Shown one piece after another: positions 1-11,975 of a stretch of 64,000 nucleotides of DNA. Every line of letters begins with the position of its first letter. The first letter of the stretch is position 1. The translations under genes and the position numbers were made by a program. The DNA lies in NCBI GenBank assembly GCA_949752795.1, contig OX457056.1, positions 98,044,942 through 98,108,941 on the forward strand, in the 5' to 3' direction. The notes under the pieces were generated by a model. That model was not told the origin of the DNA and ran no database searches. It saw nothing but the letters and a program-made list of their open reading frames with translations. Source of the DNA: Hyperoodon ampullatus. Taxonomy: Eukaryota > Chordata > Mammalia > Artiodactyla > Ziphiidae.

Positions 1-2337
1 TCTTGTTACTTTTTCTTTTTCTCAAAAAGGAATTTTATTTATTACCCCTTGTAAATTTCATCACTGGTAAATACACCTTCTCTGGAGCCTTAGAGATGGA
101 TAATTGCTATGTATGTCAAAGGAAAGACATGTTACATATAATCTATTATTTCTGCACTTCCCTAGTGAGTTGAACATTCCCTAGCTTGACTGTAATATAA
201 ACAAATCCAAAGGATCCAGAATAGTTAGATTTCTCTTCAGTCTCTAATATTATAGAGGACAAAATCTTTTTCTGATACTTTCAAAGCTGTAAGTCATTAG
301 CAAACCTAGTCAGCCCTGACATGCTATTCAGTGTTTAGAAAAGCAAACACAATGCAGTAGTGAAGAAGTTTGGTGGCTGAGAGATACTGGCTTACTAGAA
401 TGACAGTATCCAGTTTTACGAAAATTTAAAAAAAGCTTCACCAAGTTTGGAAAATAGATTATGTTTTCCAACAAACAGAGATTTGGTTTAAGATCTTTAT
501 CAGGTTGTTCTCTGGGAGATTGGATGAATCAGAACTCATGAGTTACTATGCAGTAGGGGCAGATAAGGAAAGTATGGAAAAAATCCAAGATAACCAAAAA
601 GACCTTGAATAATTACATCAGAATTCCTGCTCTTGTTCTCCAATGTAGTTGCTAAAGCTAATAAATATTCTCTTATTTTAGGTACAATAAAACAAGGAGG
701 TTGCTTTCTTTTCAAGAAATCCCAATAGTCAAATTCTATTAACCCAAGGGATACATCAGCATCTTAAATAGAAAGTTTTCAAGTGACCATCCTATTGTAA
801 AAATGTCCCAGAAGTATTTTTCATATAACACTTTTAAATGTAGACTACATTACTTCACATTTCTTTCAGATTTTAAAACTTCTATTCCAACCACAACCAT
901 TATTATCATTAATGTACAATTTTTATGAGACCACTGTGTGTAAAGAATTATAGTCTACAGAGTCATTTGACTTCAGAAACAAAAAAGTTACATTTTAAAA
1001 CAAGTCATGTGTCTTCAACTTTCATTTCATTTTCCAGGCAGTTCCACATCACACTGTCTCTACTTAGAACTTGCAATGCCTTCCCTATAACCTCTTCATT
1101 GTATAACAGTTTCTCATGTATTATAGCTCCATGGAAATGTTTCATATTTTATTCTAGCCTCTGTCATGTGCTTGATACAGAATTTATAAATCAAAAGTAT
1201 ACTGCATATTAATATTTTTATGAGTTTTGGCATTTTGGTTGAGACAATTCTTCTTTATATAGAAATGCCTCTTTTATTATAAAAGAATTACTGCTCCTGA
1301 CCCTACCCACAAAATTTTATTACATAAACCTACAAGCACAACATCCAAAAAGGGCTTCCATTTTCCCAAAAGCCCTTTAGGAGAGTGATGGCATCCATGC
1401 TTAACAAACACTGCATCTAAACATAAACGAAATCATAAGCCAAGTTGTAATCTTACACTGAAGCAGTACACATTGCAAAATTCATATTTTCTCCAGGGCC
1501 TGTTAACTAGATATATACTTCTACTAACATATAAAAATGCCTGTTTGCAATAATCAGACATATTGTCTGATTGGATTCTGACTCAGTTGACTTCCCTAAA
1601 TTGAAAAATGTTGCTTCACAACTGCAAGTTAAAATAACTAAACACTAAGATTGCTTTCCCTTGAGGATACTGGTTTTTGAAATAATGTCACCAAAATTGA
1701 GAAGGTATATTAACAAGTACATTTGACAAATTTAACTTTTAGCTAGATTAATTTTCAACTTTTTAATCTAAAAAAATCATAAAAGTTGAAGATGGAAATG
1801 CTATGCTGAAATGCATAGTTTGGTTGGTTTTATTTATTTAGAAAAAAATCTGACTGTTGTTTGGATTTCTTCTGCCTTTTCTCTTTTACAATATCTGGGT
1901 AATATGAAAGATTTCTATTTTTAAAGTATATTCTTTTTTCACTTTATGATGTTAAAGATTTTGCAAGTCAGGATTGGGCACTAACAAATTGAAGGGTAAA
2001 TAGAATTATTGATAAATCAGTTTCTTCAAAATTCCAAACAATTTTTAATTATTACTTGTTCTTATTTTTAAATGTAATAAATGGAATACATAGTAGTAGA
2101 GGAACATACAGATTGACTGTACCATAAGCACAGCATTGGCTTGCATCCAAATGCATTTTCGAGTAAGCAGAATGCCAGGTTTGTATTATGCTAGTTATTT
2201 GGGGTTACATTTTTATATCTACAGGAGAATAGCCTTATTATTCTAGACGTATTTACAATGACATTTATGGGGTTAAAATGTTTTAGAAGACCTCTAAATT
2301 ATCAATCAAGAAGAATATAAAGAGCAACTTCATAATT
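1..2337. other. Unassigned AT-rich DNA, no gene seen
   Basis: No repeat or exon could be recognised. The longest ORF here (925-1212, 95 codons) has low-complexity Ser/Phe/Thr-rich content and no domain. A short perfect hairpin, 9-bp arms aaagggctt/aagcccttt, lies near 1350-1379. It is not followed by a T run and has no evident role. Confidence 0.6.
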
Positions 2338-2560
2338 ATATCTACAATTTATTGAACACTACTATGTCCTAGGCATTATCTACTTTACTATATCTTAATT
2401 TCCATTTCTATCACATGTTTAAAAATTTCTCATTTAATCCTTCCTACAACATTGAAGGTATCTCTTATGTCTCCATGAACAAAAAATTAAGGCTTAGAAA
2501 ATTAATTTTCTAAATATCACCCATATTGTAAGCTACAGACAAATATTTGTATGTAGAGCT
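2338..2560 (-). repeat. MIR SINE, diverged
   Basis: The plus strand reads as the reverse complement of MIR: 'tttattgaacactactatgtcctaggcatt', then 'ctcatttaatccttcctacaaca', then the degenerate 'aaaattaaggcttagaaaatt' (consensus gaaactgaggcacagagag) and a weak 'caaggtcacacagc' equivalent. The order of blocks is right. Divergence is high, as expected of a pre-placental tRNA-derived SINE. Fossil only. Confidence 0.75.
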
Positions 2561-5105
2561 ATACATTTCTAAGTAATTTCTTTTAAACTATCTATTATTA
2601 AGGTTATGTATACAATTAAACAAAATAAATACATAATTGTACCAAATTGGGGTTCTATAAAACACAGATTGGCACCACTTGCCTGGCATAGTTATTTCAT
2701 GTTGATAATTATGAAAAATTTTTCTTCTATGCTTGCTTTCTTCTTTGTGATCTCCCTGTTTAAACAACCTCAGAATTTCCTGTGTCACTGAAACTGAAGA
2801 AAGGAGAGGACTATTCTTACATAAGAAATTAATTTTAATGATTTTTATTATAATGTATATATGTTTTTTTGTGGTTAACTTAGAAAAGATAAGTTTTTAA
2901 AAAGTATAAGGTCAAAATCACCTACTGTCATTTAGCTATAATACCTGTGTATATGTTGCTTATACATTTACAGAAAAGAGCTGGGTTACAGAATGAATCT
3001 AGGGCCTTTGACAGGCTACAGAGAACTGCCTTTTTTGTTTGTTTGTTTTTGATAAAACGTTTTCACAACATCAAAGAATTAAGGTGCTTGATATATTCAC
3101 ATCATAGTGAACTATACTAAATATAGTGTGGTTTTAAGGCATGTGAGTAAAAAGTATTGAGGTTGATCTTTTGTAAAACCTATACAGACTTGGATCATTT
3201 CAAAGACTATGTTGGAACTCATCCTAGGATCTCATTCAACTAAAGTTTTTATGTTGTACAGTTTAAACTTATTTTCTGACCTTACCAAACATGGTAAATT
3301 AAAGATTATCTCAATAGCCAACTACAGAGGTTTTGAATTAAAGAGTTCCTGTATCAGTGTCATGAAAACCATTTTTAAGCACTTTGAAATTCTTGCTGAT
3401 ATTATAGAGAATCTTGACATTTCAAAAGTCAAAAATACTGTACAAAAATATCTCAGTAGTCATTTATTCCAGCTTTTACTCAATTAATTATGCATAGCTC
3501 TTTAAGCCAGAAGACATTTTTTTTTCCTATTTTCTTTACAAATGTTTCATGTAACAACTTTTGTAATAACCTTGTGGTAGGCTTAGAGTTTATTTCATAT
3601 TTTAGTTTGTTCTCACTTAATTGAACAGACATGAATTTAAGAATAAGGAACATATAATTATGAAAATCCTCACCAATTATACTATTCTAATACTTCTTAG
3701 TGTACTGAAATGATTATTAAACTGTAAATTATTTTATATAATGATTTTTTTGTGATGTTCATTAACTTATTTATATTTTCTTTTGTAGTAAATTTGTACT
3801 TAACTTTATTTGATATTAAAGGAGCTTTATAACTACAAATGTGCATAACTGAACTACTTTACATCTTTAACGATTTTGCCTATGTCTTATCCTCCCAATT
3901 AATTATATACATGAAATAACTCTATGTTCTTTGTCATCCAAGCTAAATTTTCATTCTACAAAAGGCATTTTGACCTAGACAAATGTTGTTGAATACGAAG
4001 GCTACATGAGAAAAATAAATATCCATATTGTATTGAAACTGGATTCATTAAAGCCTCCATGATGCAATGATAATATGACAGATCATAATATATATAAATT
4101 TCTATATATATGTGTAACACATAGTAATATTATAAAATTATTTATAAAATATAATAGTTGATCTTTACTATCTGATTTTCAGGGTTTTTATATTGATGAC
4201 ATATGCTTATGCATCCAAATATATTTTTTTCAGATTATCTGTATATACATGGTTGTCAGATTGGTTCCTTATTAATAAACTTTATAAGAATTTGCTTCTA
4301 TATATAAAATTTGAAATAAAAATATGGTAGCATTTAGAAAGTTTTATTTAAAACAGCTTTTTAAATAATGTCACTTATCCTAGTTAGTAGGGCTTAAATA
4401 TTAGAAACTAAAATTCTCATCAAAAATAAAATGTTTGCTGTCTTCAATAAGATTAATTTTAACATCATGTTATTTTTTTTAACTCTTAGTAGAATAAATT
4501 AAACCAGACAGAGAATTCAAAATGAAAGAATATGACAAGGGATATAATACTAATTATGAAATACTTTAAAATCAATTGTAAGCATCTACTTGAATTAATA
4601 TACAAAGTCCTGGTACAGTGTTATTTTTTCCCTGAAGCTTAGAATATTATTTTTCAAGCATAAAGGGTGGAGCCAGGGCAGCAGCAGGCAGAATATATCC
4701 TCCATGGAGGCCAGATAGGAACTGCTGCTGCCAGCCAAACTCCAGCCCAGGTGACCCCAAAAATTTAAAAACAAAAAAGTCAAAGAAACAAAAACATATA
4801 AAACAGCATTCCCTTTAATCGATTCCTCAAAACAGATATTTTGGGAATATAGATTAAATTTGAAGGGAGACTGGAAATTTGAAAATTATATCATGTCACT
4901 GATAAATTTTGATTATGATGATTTTACTTTGGTCATAAAAGAGGATGTCTTTGTAAAAAAATGCTCAATGAAATATTTAGGGATAAACACAGTATTCTTA
5001 TTCTCAAATTGTTTAAAAGAGTTTGATAAAAAACCAACTGGGATAAAATGTAAACAATTTTTGAATCTGGAAAAAGGAGATAAAGTAGTTCCTTTTAGTA
5101 TTATA
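2561..5105. other. Unassigned AT-rich DNA, no gene seen
   Basis: Very AT-rich with many poly-A/T runs. ORFs at 3209-3487 and 4860-5126 (about 90 codons each) have no recognisable domain, splice context or codon signature. A short GC-richer patch at 4660-4760 (gcagcagcaggcagaata) sits alone and I could not place it in a repeat family. Confidence 0.6.
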
Positions 5106-5185
5106 TTTAAAAATTTTTTTTCTTGAAGTACAGTTGATTTGCAATATTGTGTTAGTTTCAGGTGTATAGCAAAGTGATTCAGTTA

Positions 5186-5188
<3 letters not shown>

Positions 5189-5227
<39 letters not shown>

Positions 5228-5228
5228 T
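5189..5228. repeat. (AT)n microsatellite in L1 3'UTR
   Basis: An uninterrupted AT run follows 'cagttatgc', the place where this L1 3'UTR normally has a short 'atacatatatata' stretch. It is therefore an expansion of a seed already present in the element. Confidence 0.95.
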
Positions 5229-5250
5229 CTATTCTTTTTCAGGTTCTTTT

Positions 5251-5744
5251 GTTTGTTTTGCTTTATTAATTTTTATTGGAGTATGGTTGCTTTACAAAGT
5301 TGTGTTAGTCTCCACTGTACAACAAAATGAATCAGGCATACACATACAGATATCCTCTCCCTTTTGGACTTCCTTCCCATTTAGGCTACCACAATGCATT
5401 AGGTAGAGTTCCCGGTGCTATATAGTATGTTTTCATCAGTTGTCTATTTTATACATAGTGTCAATAATGTATGTGTCAATCCTAGTCTCCTAATTCCTCC
5501 CACCCCACCCCTTTCCCCCTTGGTATCCATACATTTGTTCTCTATATCTGTGTCTCTATTTCTGCTTTTCAAATAAGATCATCTATACCTATACCATTTT
5601 TCTAGATTCCACATATATGTGTTATTATATGATATTTGCTTTTCTGTTTCTGACTTACTTCATTCTGTATGACACAATCTAGGTCCATCCACATCTCCAC
5701 AAATGACCCAATTTCATTCCTTTTTATGGCTGAGTAATATTCCA
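5251..5744 (-). mobile_element. 5'-truncated L1 nested in the older L1
   Basis: Reverse complement of an L1 3'UTR and ORF2 end: 'tttttattggagtatggttg', 'gtgttagtctccactgtac', 'ggtccatccacatctccac', 'atggctgagtaatattcca'. It is flanked by an imperfect 11-bp target-site duplication, caggttctttt (5240-5250) and cagattctttt (5745-5755). This duplication lies exactly where the older L1 is interrupted. About 0.5 kb, so the insertion is strongly 5'-truncated. Confidence 0.85.
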
Positions 5745-5960
5745 CAGATTCTTTTCCCTTATAGATTATTAAAAGATATTGAGTATAGTTCCCTGTGCTA
5801 TACAGTAGGTCCTTGCTGTTTATCTATTTTATACATAGTAGTGTGTATCTGTTAATCTCAAACTCCCAATTTATCCCTACCCCCCTTTCCCCTTTGGTAA
5901 CCATAGTAATTTTTTCCTATGTCTATTTCTGTTTTGTAAATAGGTTCATTTGTACCATTT

Positions 5961-5962
<2 letters not shown>

Positions 5963-6015
<53 letters not shown>

Positions 6016-6210
6016 TTTGCGGTATGCGGGCTTCTCACTGCTGTGGCCTCTCCCGTTGTGGAGCACAGGCTCCAGATGCGCAGGCTCAGCGGCCATGGAG
6101 CACGGACCCAGCCTCTCCGCGGCATGTGGGATCTTCCCAGACTGGGGAACGAACCCATGTCCCCTGCATCGGCAGGCGGACTCTCAACCACTGCGCCACC
6201 AGGGAAGCCC
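5963..6210 (-). mobile_element. CHR-type SINE with long (AAAT)n tail
   Basis: Antisense tRNA-derived SINE. A (TTTA)n run (5963-6018), the complement of its tail, is followed by 'gcggtatgcgggcttctcac', 'gtggagcacaggctcc', 'ctgcatcggcaggcgg' and the head 'ccactgcgccaccaggg'. Target-site duplication: tgtaccattttt (5951-5962) and tgtatcattttt (6211-6222), one mismatch. The A-box region is intact in sense (tggcgcagtgg). It lies inside the older L1 3' end. Overlapping ORFs are accidental. Confidence 0.95.
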
Positions 6211-6267
6211 TGTATCATTTTTTAAAGACTCCACATATAAGTAATATCATATGATATTTGCATTTCC

Positions 6268-8145
6268 TCTAAGATCAGGAATAAGACAAGGATGACCACT
6301 CTCACCAAAGAAATATAAATAAAAGGAACACAGATCGGAAAAGAAACAGTAAAACTGTTTGCAGATGACATGATACTATACATAGAAAATCATAAAGATT
6401 CTACCAGAAAATTACTAGATCTTCTCAATGGATTTGGTAAAGTTTCAGAATACAAAATTAATACACAGAAATCTGTTGCATTTCTATACACTAACAATGA
6501 AATATCAGAAAGAGAAATTAAGGAAATGATTCCATTTTGCATCACATCAAAAATAATAAAATACCTAGAAATAAACCTACCTAAGGAGGAAAAAGACCTG
6601 TACTCTGTAAAATATAAGACGCTGATGAAAGATATTGAAGATGACACAATCAGATTGAAAGATATACCATGTTCTTGGTTTGGATCAATATTGTTAAAAT
6701 GACTATACTACCCAAGGCAATCTACAGATTTGATGTAATCCATATCAAATTACCAAGAGCATTTTTCACAGAATTAGAACAAAAAGTTTTACAATTTGTA
6801 TGGAAACACAAAGATCCCAAATAGCCAAAGCAATCTTGAGAAAAAAGAAATATGGAGCTGGAGGAATCAGTCTCCCTGGCTTCAGACTCTACTACAAAGG
6901 TACAGTAAGCAAACAGTATGGTACTGGCACAAAAACAGACATACATATCCATGGAACAAGATAGAAAGCCCAGAGATAAACCCACACACATATGGTCACC
7001 TTATCTTTGATAAAGGAGGCAAGAATATACAATGGAGAAAGACAGCCTCTTCAATAAATGGTGATGGGAAGCCTGGACAGCTACATGTAAAAGAATGAAA
7101 TTAGAACACTCCCTAACACCATACACAAAAATAAACTCAAAATGGATTAAAGACCTAAATGTAAGATCAGATAGTATAAAACTCCTAGAAGAAAACCTAG
7201 GCAGAGCACTCTTTGACATAAATCACTGTAATATTTTTTCAAACCATCTCCAGAGTAATGGAAATAAAACCAGAAGTAAACAAATGGGACCTATTTAAAC
7301 TTAAAAGCTTTTTCACAGTAAAGGAAACCATAAAAAAAAAAAATGAAAAAGCATCCTACAGAATTGGAGGAAATATTCACAAATGATGTGATCAAAAAGG
7401 GATTAATTTCCAAAATATACAAACAGCTCATATAGGTCAATATCCAAAAACAAAGAACCCAATAAAAAAATGACCCAGCAATCACACTACTGGGAATATA
7501 CTCTGGGAAAACCATAATTCAAAAAGAGTCATGTACCACAATGTTCATTTCAGTTCTATTTACCATAGCCTGGACATGGAAGCAACCTAAGTGTCCACTT
7601 ACAGATGAATGGATAAAGAAGATGTGGCACATATATACAATGGAATATTACTCAGCCATAAAAGGAAACAAAATTGAGTTATTTGCAGTGAGGTGGATGG
7701 GCCTAGTGTTCGTCATAAAGAGTGAAGTTAAGTCAGAAAGAGAAAAACAAATACCATATGATAACACATATATAAAGAATCTAAAAAAAAAAGAAAGGTA
7801 CTGATGAACCTAGTGGCAGGGCAGGAATAAAGATGTAGACATAGAGAATGGACTTGAGGATACGGTGGGGAGAGGAGGAAGGTGGGGAGAAGTGAGAGTA
7901 GCACTGACATATATACACTACCAAATGTAAAATAGCTAGCGGGATGCAGCAGCATAGAACAGGGAGATCAGCTCCGGGCTTTGCAATGACTTAAAGGGGT
8001 GGGATAGGGAGGGTAGGAGGGAGCCTCAGGAGGGAGGGGTTATGGGTATATAAGTATGCATATGGCTGATTCACTTTGTTGTACAACAGAAACAAACACA
8101 GTACTGTGAAGCAATTATACTACAATAAAGATCTATTTTAAAAAA
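6268..8145 (+). mobile_element. L1 fragment: ORF2 reverse transcriptase to poly-A
   Basis: Sense L1 starting in the reverse-transcriptase region ('aagatcaggaataagacaag') and running through the ORF2 C-terminal half to the 3'UTR and an A-rich end ('caataaagatctatttt'). Two internal deletions are visible. One follows 'ccactctcacc' at about 6304. The other is at about 7470, where 'caataaaaaaatg' jumps to 'acccagcaatc', losing several hundred bases of consensus. Many frameshifts and stops. No function possible. Confidence 0.92.
6322..6702 (+). pseudogene. L1 ORF2 reverse-transcriptase remnant
   Basis: An open stretch in one frame carries the reverse-transcriptase catalytic box as FADD (6358-6369). 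It is followed by the usual L1 sequence ILYIENHKDSTRKLL, QKSVAFLYTNNE and IKYLEINLPKE. Only about 120 codons of a ~1,270-residue ORF2 remain, with no endonuclease domain, no start and a frameshift downstream. It is a fossil of the target-primed reverse transcriptase of L1, not a host gene. Confidence 0.88.
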
Positions 8146-8146
8146 A

Positions 8147-8722
8147 GTTAAATAGACGTTTCTCCAAATAAACAAACAGATTGCCAACAGGCACATCAAA
8201 AAAAGAAATGCTCAACACTGCTAATTATTATAGAAATGCAAATCAAAACTACAGTGAGATATCACCTCACTCTGGTAAGAATGGCCATCATCAAAAAGTC
8301 TACTAATTATAAGTGCTGGAGAGGGTATGTGTTAAAAGGAACCCTCCTACATTGTTGGAGGGAATGTAAATTTTTGCAGTCACTATGGAGAACAATATGG
8401 AGGTTCATTTAAAAACTAAAAACAGAGTTGCCATTTGATTTAGTGATCCCACTCCTGGGCATATATCTGGAGAAAACTAATTTTAATAGATACATGCACC
8501 CTAATGTTCATGGTTCAATGCAGCACCACTTATAATAGCCAAGACATGGAAGCAACTTAAATGTCCATTGACAAATGGATTAGGAAGATGTGTTGTTTGT
8601 GTGTGTGTGTTTACACATACACAATGGAATATTACTCAGCCATAAAAAAAGAATGAAATAATGTCATTTGCAGCATTATGGACCTAGAGATTATCTTACT
8701 AAGTGAAGTAAGCCAGATAGTA
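8147..8722 (+). mobile_element. L1 ORF2 3'-region fragment
   Basis: Sense L1 from 'aaatagacgtttctccaaat' through 'cagattgccaacaggcacat', 'gccatcatcaaaaagtcta', 'cattgttggagggaatgta' and 'caatggaatattactcagcc' to 'taagtgaagtaagccaga'. The element then stops without a 3'UTR or poly-A, so it is truncated at both ends. It directly abuts the poly-A of the preceding L1. Confidence 0.88.
8599..8610. repeat. Short (GT)n run in L1 ORF2
   Basis: A GT run has replaced the usual 'gtggcacatatata' that precedes 'caatggaatattactcagcc' in L1 ORF2. Three other L1 copies in the window are expanded at the same place. Confidence 0.85.
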
Positions 8723-9134
8723 TTGTACTATTTTTGCAATTATTCTTTATGTTTGAAAGAATAGCCTCCCCTCAAAGAAAAGTTTAAGTCTAGTTAGAGA
8801 TGAAGAAAAACAAATAGCCTAGTAACCTAGGAACAATGCCTTTTTCAATAGGGGATTGTCCCTGCAGTTTCAGGTACTCCTTTAGCCACTAAACAGATTT
8901 TTATTGTATTTTTTAAGAGTAACAAGCTCTCTATGCAATTTATTGCAGATTCAGCAATAACATATTTATTAGCAAGGAGCAGTTGAAGACTTTTGAAGAG
9001 GAGTTAACCAAATAATATTTTATAGGCTTATTATAATAGATGATACTATACAGATAGGAAAATACCTCCAAATTTTGTTTACAATAAGATGTGCTAAACC
9101 ATTTTATTAGAGATTGGTGTCTAAAAACATAAAT
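8723..9134. other. Unassigned DNA
   Basis: AT-rich sequence with no gene or recognisable repeat between an L1 fragment and a MIR. Confidence 0.6.
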
Positions 9135-9376
9135 GTGGAATTAAACTACCTGGGTTTTAATGCATGTTTGACTCATAGAAGCTCTGTGCCCATAGGCAAA
9201 TTACTTAATCCCTCTTCTTTCAGTCACTAAATCTGTAAAGTTGGTGAAATAAAAAACAGACAAATGAAAAAAACTAGCCCTTTGGTTGTTATGAGGATTA
9301 AGTGAATAAATATATGTAAAATATTTAGAAGATAGATATCATGCAGGACACACATTATAGTAGTTATTATTAAAGT
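9135..9376 (+). repeat. MIR SINE
   Basis: MIR blocks appear in order: 'aaactacctgggttttaatg', 'gtgcccataggcaaattact', 'ctttcagtcactaaatctg', 'ggttgttatgaggattaagt' and the 3' 'atttagaagat...cacacattatagtagttattatta'. Diverged by many point changes and small indels. Fossil. Confidence 0.85.
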
Positions 9377-11104
9377 TGTATAACTTGAATATTTTCTTCA
9401 ATGGATATTTTATAGAAATCACCTGCACCCTCCACCATATTGTCTTTCTCTTTGCTATTTTGTAGCATTCACTTCCTAAGAAAATATTTGTATTTTGGTC
9501 AGATATCATTTTATGTAGGTAACTTACTCATTATTCAATTAGTGAATGAATAGCTGAGTGAATAAATAATCTAGTATTTTGCCTGTCTGGAAGAGAAAAT
9601 CCACACATAGAAATACCCAAAATGGAAGATATTATGGATAAATTCTACATGTGTTTCAGCAAAGACAATTTGAGGATTTGGGGTGAGAGGTCTTCAGAAG
9701 TTATTGGAGAAAACCTAACATAGAGGATATTTAAGGTGTGGTTTGAAGGGTAGGGGTTCATAAATTGAGAAGAGATAGAAAAGCATTCCAAAAAGAGCTA
9801 CCCAGCTGAGAACATGCCGACCAAATTGTCAAAACCATAAAATCAGTAAAATAGGTTTTTTTTAAGCTATAGTTGATACCATCTTTCTTTTACAGTCTCC
9901 TCAAAAGATTCTGCTGCTCTTTAGATCTGTTTTGGCTTTCATTGAGAGTACTGGACTTTAAAAAATACAGATCTCAAGATTAATTAAGTTTGTCAGTATG
10001 GGGACTCATTCAGTGTAGGGGAGGGAGCTAAAGGCCAGAAGACCAGTGAAAGGTGATGCAAATTATGAGATATAACCATCTAGCAGGAAGGATACCAATA
10101 GTAAACAATAGAAAAGATCTTGGCTATAGGAACCATAAGATGCCACAGAATAGATTTAACAAGGGACATGACCAAGAAACATGACCTCTATAAAAAATGC
10201 TATAAAAATTTATTAAGCAATGTAAAAGAAGATTTGAATAAATGGAATGTTATATCATATCTTTGGGTAGGAAGACTGCATAATGCAAAGATGGCTGACT
10301 CGTAAATGTAATGCATTTTAATCCAAACCACATAGGGTTTTATCTCTAAGATTCTCTAAAATTATTCCAAAATGCATCTAGAAAAGATAGAGCTACTATT
10401 TGAAGAAATAAATTGTTTTGAGTATTTCTATCAGATATAAATATTTAAATTCAGCTAAAATAAAAGTATAGTATTAAGACATGAGTAAACAGATAACGCA
10501 CACACAAGGAAATAAATACTATGATTTCTATGAGTTTAGGAAAGCATAACCTATAAATAATATCAGGGCAAATTCACAAAGGGAATAAGGTAAATGCTGT
10601 GTCACACTATGTGTATATATATATATACTTTATCTAAAGAATAGACTATGAATGATATTAGAAAATTAAAATATTGCCTAATTCTATAGAGAGATAACAG
10701 TCTAAGATAAAAATTATTATATCTGCACAGAAACTATTCATAAATATAATTACATAATAATTTTACCTTAGTATATGTCAAGAGTATATCAGGGACTGAG
10801 AAAATATAAATATTTAATGTATTCTCATATAAGCAGTTCATGTTTTTAAAATGAATAACATAATAAGCAAAGAAAAATATAAACTCAAAAATAAACAACT
10901 GATATATATCATTCTATTACCTACTAAATTAAAACTGATATATATCATTCTGTTGCCTACTAAATTAATCACATTTTAAAACTTAGAATAACCAACATTG
11001 GTGAAGATTTACTGAAGCTGTTACTTTCAAAAGGGTTGGCACTGTAAGGAGAAAGTATGTTCATACCCTTTAAAATACTCTTCTCACTTTTTGGAATCTA
11101 TTAA
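9377..11104. other. Unassigned DNA; possible old repeat traces
   Basis: No gene seen. 'aggatatttaaggtgtggtttgaaggg' with 'aaaagcattccaaaaagagc' (9720-9800), and the stretch near 10040-10170, recall a common ancient mammalian repeat that I cannot name with confidence. A 36-bp-period tandem duplication lies at 10897-10967. Confidence 0.5.
10897..10967. repeat. Two-copy tandem duplication, 36-bp period
   Basis: The unit starting 'aactgatatatatcattct' (35 bases, 10897-10931) is repeated at 10933-10967 with two differences (att acc versus gtt gcc). This is a local duplication, not a satellite. Confidence 0.9.
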
Positions 11105-11975
11105 AAGTAGTAGAACTTACTGAATTCACACTGGTCAGAATGGCCATCATCAAAAAATCTACAAACAATAAATGTTGGAGAGGGTGTGGAGAAAAGGGAA
11201 CCCTCTTGCACTATTGGTGGGAATGCAAATTAATACAGCCACTGTGGAGAACAGTACAGAGGTTCCTTTAAAAATTAAAAATAGAACTACGATATGACCC
11301 AGCAATCCTACTACTGGGCATATACCCTGAGAAAACCATAATTCAAAAGGACACATGTACCCCAATATTCACTGCAACACTATTTACAATAGCCAGGACA
11401 TGGAAACAACCTAAATGTCTACCGACAGATGAATGGATAAAGAAGATGTGGTACATATATACAATGGAATATTACTCAGCCATAAAAAGGATAGAAATTG
11501 GGTCATTTGTAGAGAGTGAATAGACCTAGAGTCTGTCATACAGAATGAAGTAAGTCAGAAAGAGAAAAGCAAATATCGTATATTAACACATATATGTAGA
11601 ATCTAGAAAAATGGTACAGATGAACCTATTTGCAGGGCAGTAATAGAGATGCAGACATAAAGAATGGACGTGTGGACATGGGGAGGAAGGGAGGTGGGAT
11701 GAATTGGGAGATTGGGTTTGACGTATATGCACTATCATATGTAAAAGAGATAGCTAGTGGGAACCTGTGTTCACCTGTATACACCTCTCTGTGTATAGCA
11801 CAGAGAGCTCAGCTTGGTGCTCTGTGGTGACCTAGATTGGGGGTGGGGAGGGTGGGAAGGAGTTCCAAGGTGGAGGGGATATATGTACACATATAGCTGA
11901 TTCACTTCGTTGTACAGCAGTGACTAACACAACATTGTTAAGCAACTGTACACCAATTTTAAAAAAAGAGGTACT
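11105..11975 (+). mobile_element. L1 3' end (ORF2 C-terminus and 3'UTR)
   Basis: Begins at 'cacactggtcagaatggcca' and continues through 'gagagggtgtggagaaaagg', 'cccagcaatcctactactgg', 'acaatggaatattactcagc', the G-rich 3'UTR part 'gggggtggggagggtgggaa', 'agctgattcacttcgttgta' and the A-rich end 'ccaattttaaaaaaag'. 5'-truncated. A local duplication of 'cctgt.tacacc' near 11765-11790 is visible in the 3'UTR. Confidence 0.93.

Larger units (their letters stand above)
5106..6265 (-). mobile_element. L1 3' end (antisense), split by a younger L1 and a CHR SINE
   Basis: The left arm (5106-5250) reads as the reverse complement of an artiodactyl-type L1 3'UTR: 'cttgaagtacagttgattt', 'caaagtgattcagttatgca', then an (AT)n run. 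The sequence resumes at 5745 with 'cagattcttttcccttatag' and 'agttccctgtgctatacagtaggtcc', and passes into the end of ORF2 ('ccacatataagtaatatcatatgata'). The two arms join in register when the L1 at 5251-5744 and the SINE at 5963-6210 are removed. It is 5'-truncated and encodes nothing. Confidence 0.85.

Noticed and set aside
4860..5126. 88-codon ORF rich in charged and aromatic residues
   Set aside because: It begins at a TTG, runs into L1 3'UTR sequence at its end and matches nothing recognisable. A chance ORF in AT-rich DNA.
5795..6244. 149-codon ORF and overlapping ORFs as a gene
   Set aside because: They are translations of the CHR SINE, its (TTTA)n tail and flanking L1 3'UTR. The same peptides recur at every antisense SINE in the window.
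6330..6702. Reverse-transcriptase ORF as a retron, DGR or novel RT system
   Set aside because: The FADD box and all flanking text are standard L1 ORF2, in register with L1 sequence up to a 3' end. No partner RNA or gene is present.
5106..8145. Antisense plus sense L1 as one twin-primed insertion
   Set aside because: Both parts carry their own 3' ends. In twin priming the inverted part comes from upstream of the sense part and lacks a 3' end.
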